DNA of 14,086 nt, taken from contig WJJW01000352.1 of the NCBI GenBank assembly GCA_014729455.1, positions 1 through 14,086 of the forward strand, in the 5' to 3' direction. This DNA is from Candidatus Eiseniibacteriota bacterium (GTDB lineage Bacteria > Eisenbacteria > RBG-16-71-46 > CAIMUX01 > VGJL01). Position 1 is the first letter of the stretch. Each line of letters begins with the position of its first letter. A model generated the notes under the pieces. It was not told where the DNA came from, ran no database searches, and was given only the letters and a program-made list of their open reading frames with translations. Position numbers and translations under genes: made by a program. Positions 1-7,854 of the stretch are shown here, in pieces.

Positions 1-1
1 C

Positions 2-1159
2 TACGTCGTCGTGCTGCGGGAAGCGGACGCGTCGGGGACGGCGACCTTCAACATCGACGATCACACGCTGACGACCGACGCCCGGCACACCGTCCTCCAC
101 TTCGGCTCCGGCGATCGTGCGTGGTCCGACATCCTCGCGGGCCTGATGGTCGGCGGCAGCCGGGTGTGGTACGACGATCGATACGTCATGGGGATCTACA
201 ACGATCCCGTCGCGGGAGACCTGACCTTCGACGCGGGAGAAGTCGTGGTCGCCTACGACGAAGATGGCTCGCTCTCGCCGGAATACTACGTCGGCCCGGT
301 GATTCCCGACCATGCGGTCGTCGACGGCGTCGAGCAGCCGATCGACATGGTCGATCTTCCGCATCCATTGCGCAGCACGTTCCCGAACCGTGTCTGCCGG
401 AGTCCCAACAACGACACGGTCCCGGCCGAGTGGCAGTACACCGTCGAGGTCTACCTGAGGACGGGCGAAGGGGAAGCGGTTTCCGGCTGGCCGGTCGATC
501 GGATCTCCATGGACCTGCAGAACTGCCCGAACCCACGCTTCGACCTCGCGCCCGATGGACCGAGCGACCTGGACGGACGGATCGTCTGGACGGAGGGTCT
601 GGATACGGGCGGATCGCACCAGATCGCAGGGGTCCCGATCGTTCTCCTGAGCCTCGACTACCCGACCGAGGGAATGAGAACCCTGCACACCGAGGACTCG
701 ATCACCAGCCCCGATGAAGACGGCGACATGGATGTCGACGAGGACGACTTCACGATCTGGAACCAAGCGTTCGAGAACGAAGGACCGCTCTACATCGGCG
801 ATCTGAACCGCGATGATGCCGTGACCTGGGACGACTACTACTGGATGGAAGCCCACGGACTCGAGGGGGAACATTATCCTCCGCCGGCCGCCCCGGAGGT
901 CACGGTGTTCAATCCGGCTCGGCACGAGGCACGGATCATCTGCGGTCTTCCGAGCGCCGGACGCGTTCGGATGGATCTGTTCGACGTCGGAGGCCGGCTC
1001 GTCCGGACCCTCCTGGACGAGTACATGACGAGGGGCGGGCATCCCGTTCATTGGGACGGACGGAACGAGCAGGGCGCACGGGTCGGTTCGGGTATCTACC
1101 TGCTCAGAATGCAGCAAGGAAACGTCGTACGCATCGTCCGGATCGTCTTGCTCCGCTGA
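2..1159 (+). CDS. Secreted protein with dockerin-like calcium loops and C-terminal FlgD-like module (5' partial)
   Basis: The reading frame is open through the left edge (codons from position 2), so the N-terminus and any signal peptide lie outside the window. Numbering from the GTG at 11, residues 1-230 form beta-rich, Asp/Gly-rich sequence typical of extracellular domains, with no recognised catalytic motif. Residues 235-246 read DEDGDMDVDEDD and residues 264-275 read DLNRDDAVTWDD. This pair of EF-hand-like loops is what dockerin type I domains look like. Residues about 296-382 form a FlgD-Ig-like / T9SS-type-A-like C-terminal module: FNPAR, DLFDVGGRLVRTL, HWDGRNEQG, SGIYLLR. Such modules are associated with export or surface attachment in FCB-type bacteria. 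The next gene begins 71 nt downstream on the same strand, so co-transcription is likely. What the protein binds is unknown. The existence of the gene is secure; the role is inferred. Confidence 0.85.
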   Translation, partial: YVVVLREADASGTATFNIDDHTLTTDARHTVLHFGSGDRAWSDILAGLMVGGSRVWYDDRYVMGIYNDPVAGDLTFDAGEVVVAYDEDGSLSPEYYVGPVIPDHAVVDGVEQPIDMVDLPHPLRSTFPNRVCRSPNNDTVPAEWQYTVEVYLRTGEGEAVSGWPVDRISMDLQNCPNPRFDLAPDGPSDLDGRIVWTEGLDTGGSHQIAGVPIVLLSLDYPTEGMRTLHTEDSITSPDEDGDMDVDEDDFTIWNQAFENEGPLYIGDLNRDDAVTWDDYYWMEAHGLEGEHYPPPAAPEVTVFNPARHEARIICGLPSAGRVRMDLFDVGGRLVRTLLDEYMTRGGHPVHWDGRNEQGARVGSGIYLLRMQQGNVVRIVRIVLLR

Positions 1160-1194
1160 TCCCGGCGCGCCCTTGCGAGCACCACCGGAACGGT

Positions 1195-1206
1195 CCCCGC
1201 GCGGGG
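1195..1206. repeat. 12-nt perfect GC palindrome in the gap between two genes
   Basis: CCCCGCGCGGGG is self-complementary and sits in the 71-nt gap, 24 nt before the next ATG. It has no U-tract, so it is not a convincing terminator. A processing or translation-tuning hairpin is possible, but in DNA this GC-rich it may be chance. Confidence 0.25.
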
Positions 1207-1230
1207 TCGCTTCCAATCGAGAGGCTCTCT

Positions 1231-2802
1231 ATGCAACTCCTCCATCGATCGCTGATCCTTCTCGCCGTGGGTCTCCTCTTCGTTCCACCGTCCGCCGCCG
1301 AGATCCTTCCCCGCGAAGAGGTCGTGACGGGATCGGATGGCCTCCGGTACGCGCGGACGGTTTGCGCGAACGCGGCACGGCCCATGGAAGACGCGCGCCC
1401 TCCCGTCTTCGCGGGTTCGCGAGGCGTGAACGAGTACCTCTGGCTCGACCGGGACCACGGCAACGCGATCGCCGAGAACGTCGCGATCTCCGGCGACGGC
1501 CGATACGGGATCGCGGGGTGGTGGCTGAACGACCGGCGTGCCTCTCTCTATCGGGTGTCGGGCGGCTCGGGCGAGCCGGAGTGGAGCCGGCCGATGGCGC
1601 ACGCGGAGTTCCAGATCTCCGTCGACGCGGATCAGCCGGGATCCCGGCTGACCACGACCGCGAGGGGCGAATCCCTTTTCGTCTTCGGCGCGCAGTCCCC
1701 CGATCCGATCTACGCGGACTGGTTCTCTCCACCCTACGCCGGCCGGCATTGCGGCGTCTCCGACGAGGGCACGACCTTCGCGGGGACGGGAGCGAACCCG
1801 GAAGGGATCGGCGGTGAACTCCGGGTCTATGACGGATCGACCGGGGCGCTCCGCTTCATCCGCACGCTCCCGGCGCAACCGGAGGGGCTTTCCGTCTCGG
1901 CGGACGGCCAGGTCGTGGCCGCCAATGCCAGCGGATTCGTCAAGATCTGGGACGCGATCACCGGTGCGCTTCGCGACTCCATTTCGATTCCCGGAGAGAC
2001 CGGGGTCCCGGCGGTCCTGTCGGCGGACGGCTCCTCGTTGGTCACCGGAGACTACAGCCGGAACGTTCGTCTCTATCACTGGAACGGATCGGAATACGTC
2101 GAGCAGTGGACGCATCCGATCCCCGGCACGACGTCGGTGACCGCGCTGGCGATCTCGGGGGACGGGACGACCATCGTCGCGGGAACCTGGACGAATCCGA
2201 CCGGCGGTCGGGTCGTCGTCTACGATCAGGCGAACCCGAGCCCGCTCTGGGTCGACAGCTCCTTCGGGGACGAGGTCGCTTCCGTGGCGGTCGCGCCGGA
2301 CGGAGGGAAGATCGCCGCGGCATGCTGGGGGCGGCGGGACGGCACGGTCGGAAACGTCGTCAGCGTCTACGAGCGAAGCTCTCCGCTTCCCCTCTGGACC
2401 ATCGGAGATGATGCGATCGCCGGCGTCGGGTCGTGCATGAGCGTCGACCTGAGCGACGACGGTCGTTTCTTGCTGGCCGGCGGAAAGGCCGTCCACGCCC
2501 GGGAGTTCGGCACCGGAGGCTTCGTCCTCGCGATCGCCGTCACCGGCCCGACGGGAGTCCCGGATCTCTTCGAGGCGCCGGTCTTGACCGCGAGACCGAA
2601 CCCGTTCCGGGGTTCGCTCCATCTTGGGGGATCGGATCGGGGATTCTCCGTCTGGAGCGCCGACGGACGCCGGATCCGCGCGCTCGTCGGCTCTCTCTGG
2701 GACGGGCGCGACGGCGCGGGGCGCGCCGTCCCCGCGGGGATCTACCTCATCCGAGGCGCGGACGGCGAGACCGCGCCGATCCGGGTGGTCCGGATCCGGT
2801 AG
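1231..2802 (+). CDS. Secreted WD40-like beta-propeller protein with C-terminal FlgD-like module
   Basis: This is a 523-residue protein. The reading frame extends upstream to 1051, but I chose the ATG at 1231. It is preceded at a 6-nt spacing by GAGAGG (1219-1224) and opens a clean Sec signal peptide (MQLLHRSLILLAVG, cleavage after about residue 23, SAA|E). Residues 80-440 carry seven clear propeller strands of the form (V/I/L)S.DG....AG followed by V.VY/VKIW. They start near residues 84, 176, 222, 263, 308, 354 and 407, and a degenerate eighth lies near 140-155. This matches WD40/YVTN-type propellers. Residues about 451-523 are the C-terminal module (RPNPFRG, SADGRRIR, LWDGRDGAGR, PAGIYLIR), about a dozen residues shorter than its neighbours. 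No catalytic residues are seen. The likely role is an extracellular or surface scaffold, expressed with the upstream gene. The fold call is firm; the ligand is unknown. Confidence 0.9.
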   Translation: MQLLHRSLILLAVGLLFVPPSAAEILPREEVVTGSDGLRYARTVCANAARPMEDARPPVFAGSRGVNEYLWLDRDHGNAIAENVAISGDGRYGIAGWWLNDRRASLYRVSGGSGEPEWSRPMAHAEFQISVDADQPGSRLTTTARGESLFVFGAQSPDPIYADWFSPPYAGRHCGVSDEGTTFAGTGANPEGIGGELRVYDGSTGALRFIRTLPAQPEGLSVSADGQVVAANASGFVKIWDAITGALRDSISIPGETGVPAVLSADGSSLVTGDYSRNVRLYHWNGSEYVEQWTHPIPGTTSVTALAISGDGTTIVAGTWTNPTGGRVVVYDQANPSPLWVDSSFGDEVASVAVAPDGGKIAAACWGRRDGTVGNVVSVYERSSPLPLWTIGDDAIAGVGSCMSVDLSDDGRFLLAGGKAVHAREFGTGGFVLAIAVTGPTGVPDLFEAPVLTARPNPFRGSLHLGGSDRGFSVWSADGRRIRALVGSLWDGRDGAGRAVPAGIYLIRGADGETAPIRVVRIR

Positions 2803-2882
2803 CGTTCGCGGCCGGTGGCCAGGCCCGGCCCCCCTCCGATCCGCTCGGCAGGCTGGGCCGTGCGTTGGACCGCCGTAAATGG

Positions 2883-2888
2883 TAAAAT
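2883..2888 (+). promoter_or_regulatory. Candidate -10 element upstream of the carboxypeptidase gene
   Basis: TAAAAT matches the sigma70 -10 consensus at five of six positions. It lies in a small A/T-rich island inside a very GC-rich 130-nt gap, 44 nt before the ATG at 2933. The island contains the near-repeat TAAATGG / TAAAATGG. No convincing -35 box is found at 16-18 nt spacing, so this is a candidate only. Confidence 0.35.
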
Positions 2889-2918
2889 GGGTAGGCTGTC
2901 AATGTCGCACCTCGGGAA

Positions 2919-2925
2919 AGGAAGG
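2919..2925 (+). promoter_or_regulatory. Ribosome binding site that sets the carboxypeptidase start
   Basis: AGGAAGG stands 7 nt before the ATG at 2933. It supports this start over the in-frame ATG at 2879, which has no such site and would put 18 hydrophilic residues ahead of the signal peptide. Confidence 0.7.
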
Positions 2926-2932
2926 CCGGCCC

Positions 2933-4450
2933 ATGCCCTCGCGCCTCCGCGCGCTCTGTCTCCTCCTCGTCTCCGGCCTGCTCGCGTGTGGTCCCCTAAG
3001 CGCCGCACCTGACGCGCGTTACTGGAGCCTCGACGAGATCCTCGACCAGATCGATACGTGGCGGACGCAATACCCCGACCTGATCCACCATGACGAGCTG
3101 GGGATCACGACCCAGGGGGAGCCGATCCCGCTCCTGCGTCTCTCCGACAACGCGGCGACCTCCGAAGCCGAGCCGCGTCTGTTCATCCACGCGGCCCAGC
3201 ACGCGAACGAGTGCAACGGCACGGGGGCGGTCATGAAGCTGGTGGACGACCTCCTGGCGGATTACGGCACGGATCCCGTCGCCAAGGCGCGTCTCGACGA
3301 GCTGGAGCTGTACGTCGCACCCGTGGTCAACGTGGACGGTCACCGCTACGTCTTCGACGGCGAACCGAGCTGGGAGGACTGGCGCAAGACCCTGCGCGAC
3401 AACAACGGCAACGAGCAGGTCGACTTCCCGGACGACGGCGTGGACACGAACCGCAACTGGGATTGGCGCTGGGAGGAGTATCCCGAGTCCGACCCGGCCT
3501 CTCAGAAGTACAAGGGTCCCTATCCGTTCTCGGAGCCGGAGGTCGCCGCCTTGCGCGACTTCGTCCTGGCCGAGCGTCCCCTGATCGTCGCCGACCTCCA
3601 TTCCCCGGTGAGCATCACCTGGCACAACTACATCTTCTACATGGGTATGGGCGGGCCGGAGGATGAGATCTCCCGAGACGTCGCCGAGGAATGGGCGGAC
3701 CGGACGCGCACGGAGAACGGAGGCACCTACAACACCATCTACGCCCTGGACACTCTCCCCAAGGAGCAGTGCTGGATCTACTACAGGGCGGGCATCCTCT
3801 CCTACCTCATGGAGATCTCCGCCCAGTGCTGGTGGACGGGAGCGATGGTCGACACGATCGCGCACCGGGTGGCCCGCGGACACCTGGCGCTCCTCGATCG
3901 CGTCCGTACGGGGCCCGGCATCACCGGCCGCGTGACCGATGCGGCGACCGGCGACCCGCTGGTGGCCGAGGTCCGGATCGATGAGCTGCACTCGCCGGAC
4001 GTGGGGCCGCGGCTTACGGAGGCGCGCTTCGGCCAGTACCACCGCCTCACCGACTCGCGCGACTATACGGTCCGCGCTCTCTGCGATGGTTACGACAGCC
4101 AGGTGCGAACGGTCACGGTGGGGGCCGGCTGGGCCGTCGCGGACTTCGCCCTCGAGCCGGATCCGGCGGAGGTGCAGCCGGTCGAGCGCGAAGGAGATCT
4201 GCGCCTCCGCGCTTCCAATCCCCTGCGATCCGGAGAGTCGCTGCATCTGAGCCTGCCGGTCGGGGCGCCGGCGGCCGCGGTGGACCTGTATGACCCGCAG
4301 GGTCGTCGCGTGGCGACCCTGGGCGCCGGTCTCGAGGCGGGCCGGGTGCATCTCCTGCCCTTGCCCGCGCGACTGGAGGCGGGGATCTATCTCGCTCGTG
4401 CGCGGGCGGGATCCGCGCACCACGTCCTTCGACTCGTGCTGCTGCCGTAG
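2933..4450 (+). CDS. Secreted M14-family zinc carboxypeptidase with CarboxypepD_reg-like and C-terminal FlgD-like domains
   Basis: This is a 505-residue exported metallopeptidase predicted to remove C-terminal residues from peptides. The signal sequence ends near residues 19-26. It contains LLAC (residues 16-19), which resembles a lipobox, but a signal-peptidase-I site near SAA is also possible. The catalytic domain spans residues about 28-325. H90 and E93 of the HANE motif and H223 of ADLHSP are the expected zinc ligands. The NRN triplet (173-175) and the WRKTLR arginines (150-155) fit the substrate-carboxylate pocket. E294 in YLMEIS fits the catalytic glutamate (Glu270 of carboxypeptidase A). 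Residues about 329-408 form a regulatory-like beta sandwich (GRVTDAATGDPL), usual after M14 domains. Residues about 421-505 are the C-terminal module (SNPLRSG, DLYDPQGRRV, EAGIYLARA), lacking the usual WDGR. All key residues are present, so it is probably active. Confidence 0.95.
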   Translation: MPSRLRALCLLLVSGLLACGPLSAAPDARYWSLDEILDQIDTWRTQYPDLIHHDELGITTQGEPIPLLRLSDNAATSEAEPRLFIHAAQHANECNGTGAVMKLVDDLLADYGTDPVAKARLDELELYVAPVVNVDGHRYVFDGEPSWEDWRKTLRDNNGNEQVDFPDDGVDTNRNWDWRWEEYPESDPASQKYKGPYPFSEPEVAALRDFVLAERPLIVADLHSPVSITWHNYIFYMGMGGPEDEISRDVAEEWADRTRTENGGTYNTIYALDTLPKEQCWIYYRAGILSYLMEISAQCWWTGAMVDTIAHRVARGHLALLDRVRTGPGITGRVTDAATGDPLVAEVRIDELHSPDVGPRLTEARFGQYHRLTDSRDYTVRALCDGYDSQVRTVTVGAGWAVADFALEPDPAEVQPVEREGDLRLRASNPLRSGESLHLSLPVGAPAAAVDLYDPQGRRVATLGAGLEAGRVHLLPLPARLEAGIYLARARAGSAHHVLRLVLLP

Positions 4451-4576
4451 ATCTGCCCGCGCATCCCCGGCTGCTGCCTGAACGTAGAGTCGAACCGATG
4501 GCGTCCAGGTCGCGAGCGCGGAGCGATCCTAGATCCAGATGGTCGTATCCTCTTCAGCGGCTGGCGAGTCCGGCGG
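4451..4576. other. Convergent intergenic junction, no clear terminator
   Basis: These 126 nt separate the stop codons of the rightward carboxypeptidase gene and the leftward ELWxxDGT gene. I see no long GC stem followed by a T-tract in either direction, only short self-complementary pieces such as AGATCT (4450-4455). Termination here may be Rho-dependent. Confidence 0.4.
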
Positions 4577-7546
4577 TCATCGAGCGATCACGATCTTCCT
4601 CGTCACGATCTCCCCCGCCAGATCGGCCCGGAGGAAGTAGACGCCGGCCGGCACGGACACGGCCGAGCCCATCCGCCAGTTCACCTCGTGGGTTCCCTCC
4701 TCGCGGGCACCGGGACTCCAAGCTGCGCGCCGGCGACCCGCCGCATCGATGAGCACGAATTCGGGCACGCCCGGACGATTCATCCGGAAGCGAATCTGCG
4801 CCTCCTCCCGAACCGGGTTCGGCCCGGCCGACATCTTCAGGCCGTCCGCGAGGCGAGCGGGACCGGACGGAGCCTCGATCTCGTCGGGAACGCCGCTCGC
4901 GCCGAAGTCCTGCCAGACCCAGATCTCCCGGCCGAACTCCGGGGAGGTCGCGGCGAAGTAGAGCATCGTGTCGTGGCTGCTCAGCTCCCCCGGGTTCGAG
5001 GACTCCCCGCCCGGGGCGATGCCGTCGGTCGCGAGCGCGACGGCGTCCCCCTCGGCCCGCCACAACTCGCGTCCGAGGAGACCATCGTCGGCGGCGAAGT
5101 AGCATCGGCCGAGATGATCGTGAAAGCCGGAGGGTTCGGCGCCCGGCGGTCCCGGATGGAGATCGAGCAGCTGGAACGGCTCGATCCCGTCCGTCGTCCA
5201 TGGTTCCCGGCCCGTTCCGCTTCCGTCGTCCGCGCTGAAGTAGAGGCGACCGCCGGACGAGGTCAACCCCTGCGGCGATCCGCCCCCGGGACCGTCCACG
5301 ATCTCCTCCAGCGGTTCGATTCCCGCCGGCGTGGCCCGGTAGATCTCGCGTCCGCGCCCGCTCTCCGTCGCGGTGAAGTACAAGTACGGAAACCCGTCGA
5401 CGAGCTGCTGCGGATTGGAACCGCTCGGTCCGGGCTCGAGATCGGCGAGGGGCGCGGTTCCTTCCGTCGTTCCATCCGTCTTCCAGAGCTCCCGGCCGAA
5501 GTCCGGATGGTCTGCCGTGAAGTAGACATGCTCGCCCATGCGGACGAAGTCCTCCGGCAGGGAGCTTGCCAAACCCGGATCGATGTCCCGGAGGATCTCC
5601 GTAGCCATGCCGTCGGTCCACCAGGGCTCGATCCCGCCGGACGCGTCGGAGGCCGCGAAGATAGCGACGCTTCCCACGACCGCGACCGGTCCGTACGGGC
5701 GGGTCGTTCCGAACTCGTGCACGAGCACCGGAGCTTCGAGGTCGGTGTCGAGCCGGAACAGTCCGAAGACCGGCGCGGGGATGAACGCGCGGATGGCGAA
5801 GCAGTAGCAGACATCTCCGAGCAGGAAGAGATCCGACGGGAAGGACCCGATCGGGCCCGGAAACGCGTCGTAGATCTCCACGCGGAACGGTTCCGTCGCC
5901 ACCGCCGGCTCGTAGCCGTAGGCATCATCCCGCTTCCCGGTGAAGAACAGCCTCCCCCCGCCGATCCGATGCTCTGCGTCCTCCGGCGCCCCATCTCGTC
6001 CGGTCCATTCGTCGAGAATCGCGATCGGAAGCGGGTCGGGCTGGTGCGCGAGATCGATCGCGTACAGCTCCCGGCCGCCGATCGGTGTCCGGGCGAATGC
6101 GACGACCGCATCGTCTCCGCTCGTGTCTGTCCAGTCGGCGATCTGCTGGGGATCGGAACCCCGGCCCGGCAGCGGATCCCAGGCCAGCTCGGCGTTCCCG
6201 AGCGTCCCATCGGCACGGTACAGCTCCGACCCGACATCGGTCCCATCATTCCCGAGGAAGTACAGATCGCTCCCGACGGAGACGCCCGGCGGCGCCGCTC
6301 CGTTCTCCTCTCCAGGGTTGAGATCGACCACGATCTCCGTCGTCTCGGCAGTCCCCGCCGATCGCCACAGCTCGCGTCCGTTCCCGTCCTCCGCGTCGAT
6401 CATGAAGTAGACGTGCCCATCGTGGGCGCCCAACCAGCTCGGGATGAAATCCCCGTCGGGAAGGAGGTCGACGACGAGCTCCGTTCCGGCCCCGGTTCCA
6501 TCCGTCTTCCAGAGCTCCCTCCCCACGCTCCCGTCGTCGGCGGTGAAGAGCACTTCGCCGCCGAGACCGACGAAGTCCCGTGGCGTGCTGCCTCCGCTCC
6601 CGGGCTGGATGTCCGCGATGAAGTCCGGAAGAACACCGTTCGTCCTCCAGAGCTCCGAGCCGGTCGAAGGGACGTTGGCGTTGAAGTAGACCCACCCATC
6701 GACCTCGACGAGATTGCTCGGATAGCTCCCCCCCGCTCCCGGATCGAGGTCTCCGATCTGTGTGATAGTTGCGCCGTCGGACTTATACAGCTCCGCGTCC
6801 CCGATGGTCTCCTGGGCGCTGAAGACGACCTCCGTTCCGAGGGCGGTGATCGAGGTGACGCCGGAGCCGTCCGATCCTGGATTGAGGTCCGCGACCATCA
6901 TGGTCCCGTTGGTCGTGCCGTCGGTGATCCACAGCTCGCTGCCGTGCACGCCGTCGTTCGCCCGGAAGAAGACGAAGGCTCCAGCGGCCGTGAGATCGTG
7001 GATCGAGGAGGACTCCGTCGGGTTGATGTTCTTGAGCAGTTCGGTTCCGGGGATCGTGCCGTCCGACACCCAGAGCTCCCGATCTCCCGAGTCGTCCTGC
7101 CCCTCGAAGATCAGAACGTCGCCGAGGGCGGCCGGGGGAACGAAGATCCCCGCGTCGTCGGGCCCCGGGTTCACCGGAAGCTGGGTCGCCGTGGGTCCGT
7201 CGGATACCCAGAGTTCCTGGCCTTCCCCACCGTCGACCTCCTCGGCGACGAAGAACAGGAGGTTGCCGGCGCGCGTGAGCCAAAGCGGACGGTTGACGAA
7301 GGGAGGCGAATCGACTCTGCCTCCGGCCCCGGCGGTCGTGTCGTACTGGTAGAGGCCGAACCCCTCCGAGGAGTCGGCGGCGGCGTAGAAGACCTTGCTC
7401 CCCGCCACCGTGAACCCGATGGGATAGGAACCGCCCGTCGAGAGATTGACGAGCTGGTCCTGGCCGGACGCCCCTCCCACCCAGAGAATCCCCATGATGC
7501 CGAATGACGCGAAGGAACGTCGAACGATGCTCATGGTGCGCCGCAT
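4577..7546 (-). CDS. Large secreted ELWxxDGT-repeat protein with C-terminal FlgD-like module
   Basis: This is a 989-residue protein. The frame extends to 7600, but I place the start at the ATG at 7544-7546. GGAGG (7552-7556) precedes it at 5 nt, and it opens a signal peptide with core FGIMGILWVGG, cleaved after about residue 28 (ASG|Q). Residues about 65-880 consist of about 18 units of 46-53 residues built on (G).ELW.(S/T)DGT..GT...D(L/I).PG....P..(L)....(V)YF.A.D. This is the ELWxxDGT repeat, found in large exported, probably beta-propeller or beta-solenoid proteins. Three central units (around residues 490-605) have lost the motif. Residues about 902-989 are the C-terminal module (SAGPNPVREEAQ, IDAAGRRRAAW, PAGVYFLRAD). 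No enzymatic motif is visible. Asp-rich loops could bind calcium (inference). It lies downstream of the SBBP gene on the same strand, 308 nt away, so it probably has its own promoter. Confidence 0.92.
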   Translation of the reverse strand: MRRTMSIVRRSFASFGIMGILWVGGASGQDQLVNLSTGGSYPIGFTVAGSKVFYAAADSSEGFGLYQYDTTAGAGGRVDSPPFVNRPLWLTRAGNLLFFVAEEVDGGEGQELWVSDGPTATQLPVNPGPDDAGIFVPPAALGDVLIFEGQDDSGDRELWVSDGTIPGTELLKNINPTESSSIHDLTAAGAFVFFRANDGVHGSELWITDGTTNGTMMVADLNPGSDGSGVTSITALGTEVVFSAQETIGDAELYKSDGATITQIGDLDPGAGGSYPSNLVEVDGWVYFNANVPSTGSELWRTNGVLPDFIADIQPGSGGSTPRDFVGLGGEVLFTADDGSVGRELWKTDGTGAGTELVVDLLPDGDFIPSWLGAHDGHVYFMIDAEDGNGRELWRSAGTAETTEIVVDLNPGEENGAAPPGVSVGSDLYFLGNDGTDVGSELYRADGTLGNAELAWDPLPGRGSDPQQIADWTDTSGDDAVVAFARTPIGGRELYAIDLAHQPDPLPIAILDEWTGRDGAPEDAEHRIGGGRLFFTGKRDDAYGYEPAVATEPFRVEIYDAFPGPIGSFPSDLFLLGDVCYCFAIRAFIPAPVFGLFRLDTDLEAPVLVHEFGTTRPYGPVAVVGSVAIFAASDASGGIEPWWTDGMATEILRDIDPGLASSLPEDFVRMGEHVYFTADHPDFGRELWKTDGTTEGTAPLADLEPGPSGSNPQQLVDGFPYLYFTATESGRGREIYRATPAGIEPLEEIVDGPGGGSPQGLTSSGGRLYFSADDGSGTGREPWTTDGIEPFQLLDLHPGPPGAEPSGFHDHLGRCYFAADDGLLGRELWRAEGDAVALATDGIAPGGESSNPGELSSHDTMLYFAATSPEFGREIWVWQDFGASGVPDEIEAPSGPARLADGLKMSAGPNPVREEAQIRFRMNRPGVPEFVLIDAAGRRRAAWSPGAREEGTHEVNWRMGSAVSVPAGVYFLRADLAGEIVTRKIVIAR

Positions 7547-7854
7547 GTCTTCCTCCCGGATCTGGATCCGCTTCGAACGGAACCCGAGATTGTAGGACAT
7601 GCGGGCGGATCCGAGGACTTGATCCGTCCAGGTGCGGATGGTTCCCCAAGCGCGCTGGATTCGCCGGGAGCGAAGGATCGATCAGACGCACACGCCTGGA
7701 AGGCCCGGCGGTGGAAGCACTCCTAATCCTGCGCAACGACTTCGGGGTCGGTTCAACAGGGAGTTCGACCTGGACGGGCGATCTTCACGGCGACGCAGGA
7801 CGGACGCCCTCGCATCGATACGGGACCCCCGGTAGCGGCCCGCTCCCGCCTGCT
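7547..7854 (-). other. 308-nt gap between the SBBP and ELWxxDGT genes
   Basis: No credible gene is seen on either strand. Next to the downstream gene are its ribosome binding site (GGAGG, 7552-7556) and a candidate -10. I found no strong Rho-independent terminator after the upstream gene's stop at 7855. The rest shows nothing I can interpret. Confidence 0.5.
7589..7594 (-). promoter_or_regulatory. Candidate -10 element for the ELWxxDGT gene
   Basis: Read on the minus strand the hexamer is TACAAT, five of six matches to TATAAT. It lies 42 nt upstream of the chosen ATG. No good -35 box is seen at the usual spacing. It falls inside the N-terminal extension of the longer frame, which fits the later start. 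Confidence 0.3.

Noticed and set aside
1195..1206. GC palindrome considered as a Rho-independent terminator after the first gene
   Set aside because: No loop space beyond the core and no T-tract; the next gene follows closely on the same strand.
1096..2622. Long minus-strand open frame (508 codons) opposite the WD40-like gene
   Set aside because: Arg/Asp/Pro-rich composition with no domain; it mirrors a gene with a signal peptide and clear repeats, so it is a GC-driven shadow.
2996..4423. 475-codon minus-strand open frame opposite the carboxypeptidase gene
   Set aside because: No recognisable motif; the plus strand encodes a complete M14 active site.
4688..7507. 939-codon plus-strand open frame opposite the ELWxxDGT gene
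   Set aside because: Very long, but its repeats only mirror the codon repeats of the real gene; no signal peptide, domain or natural composition.
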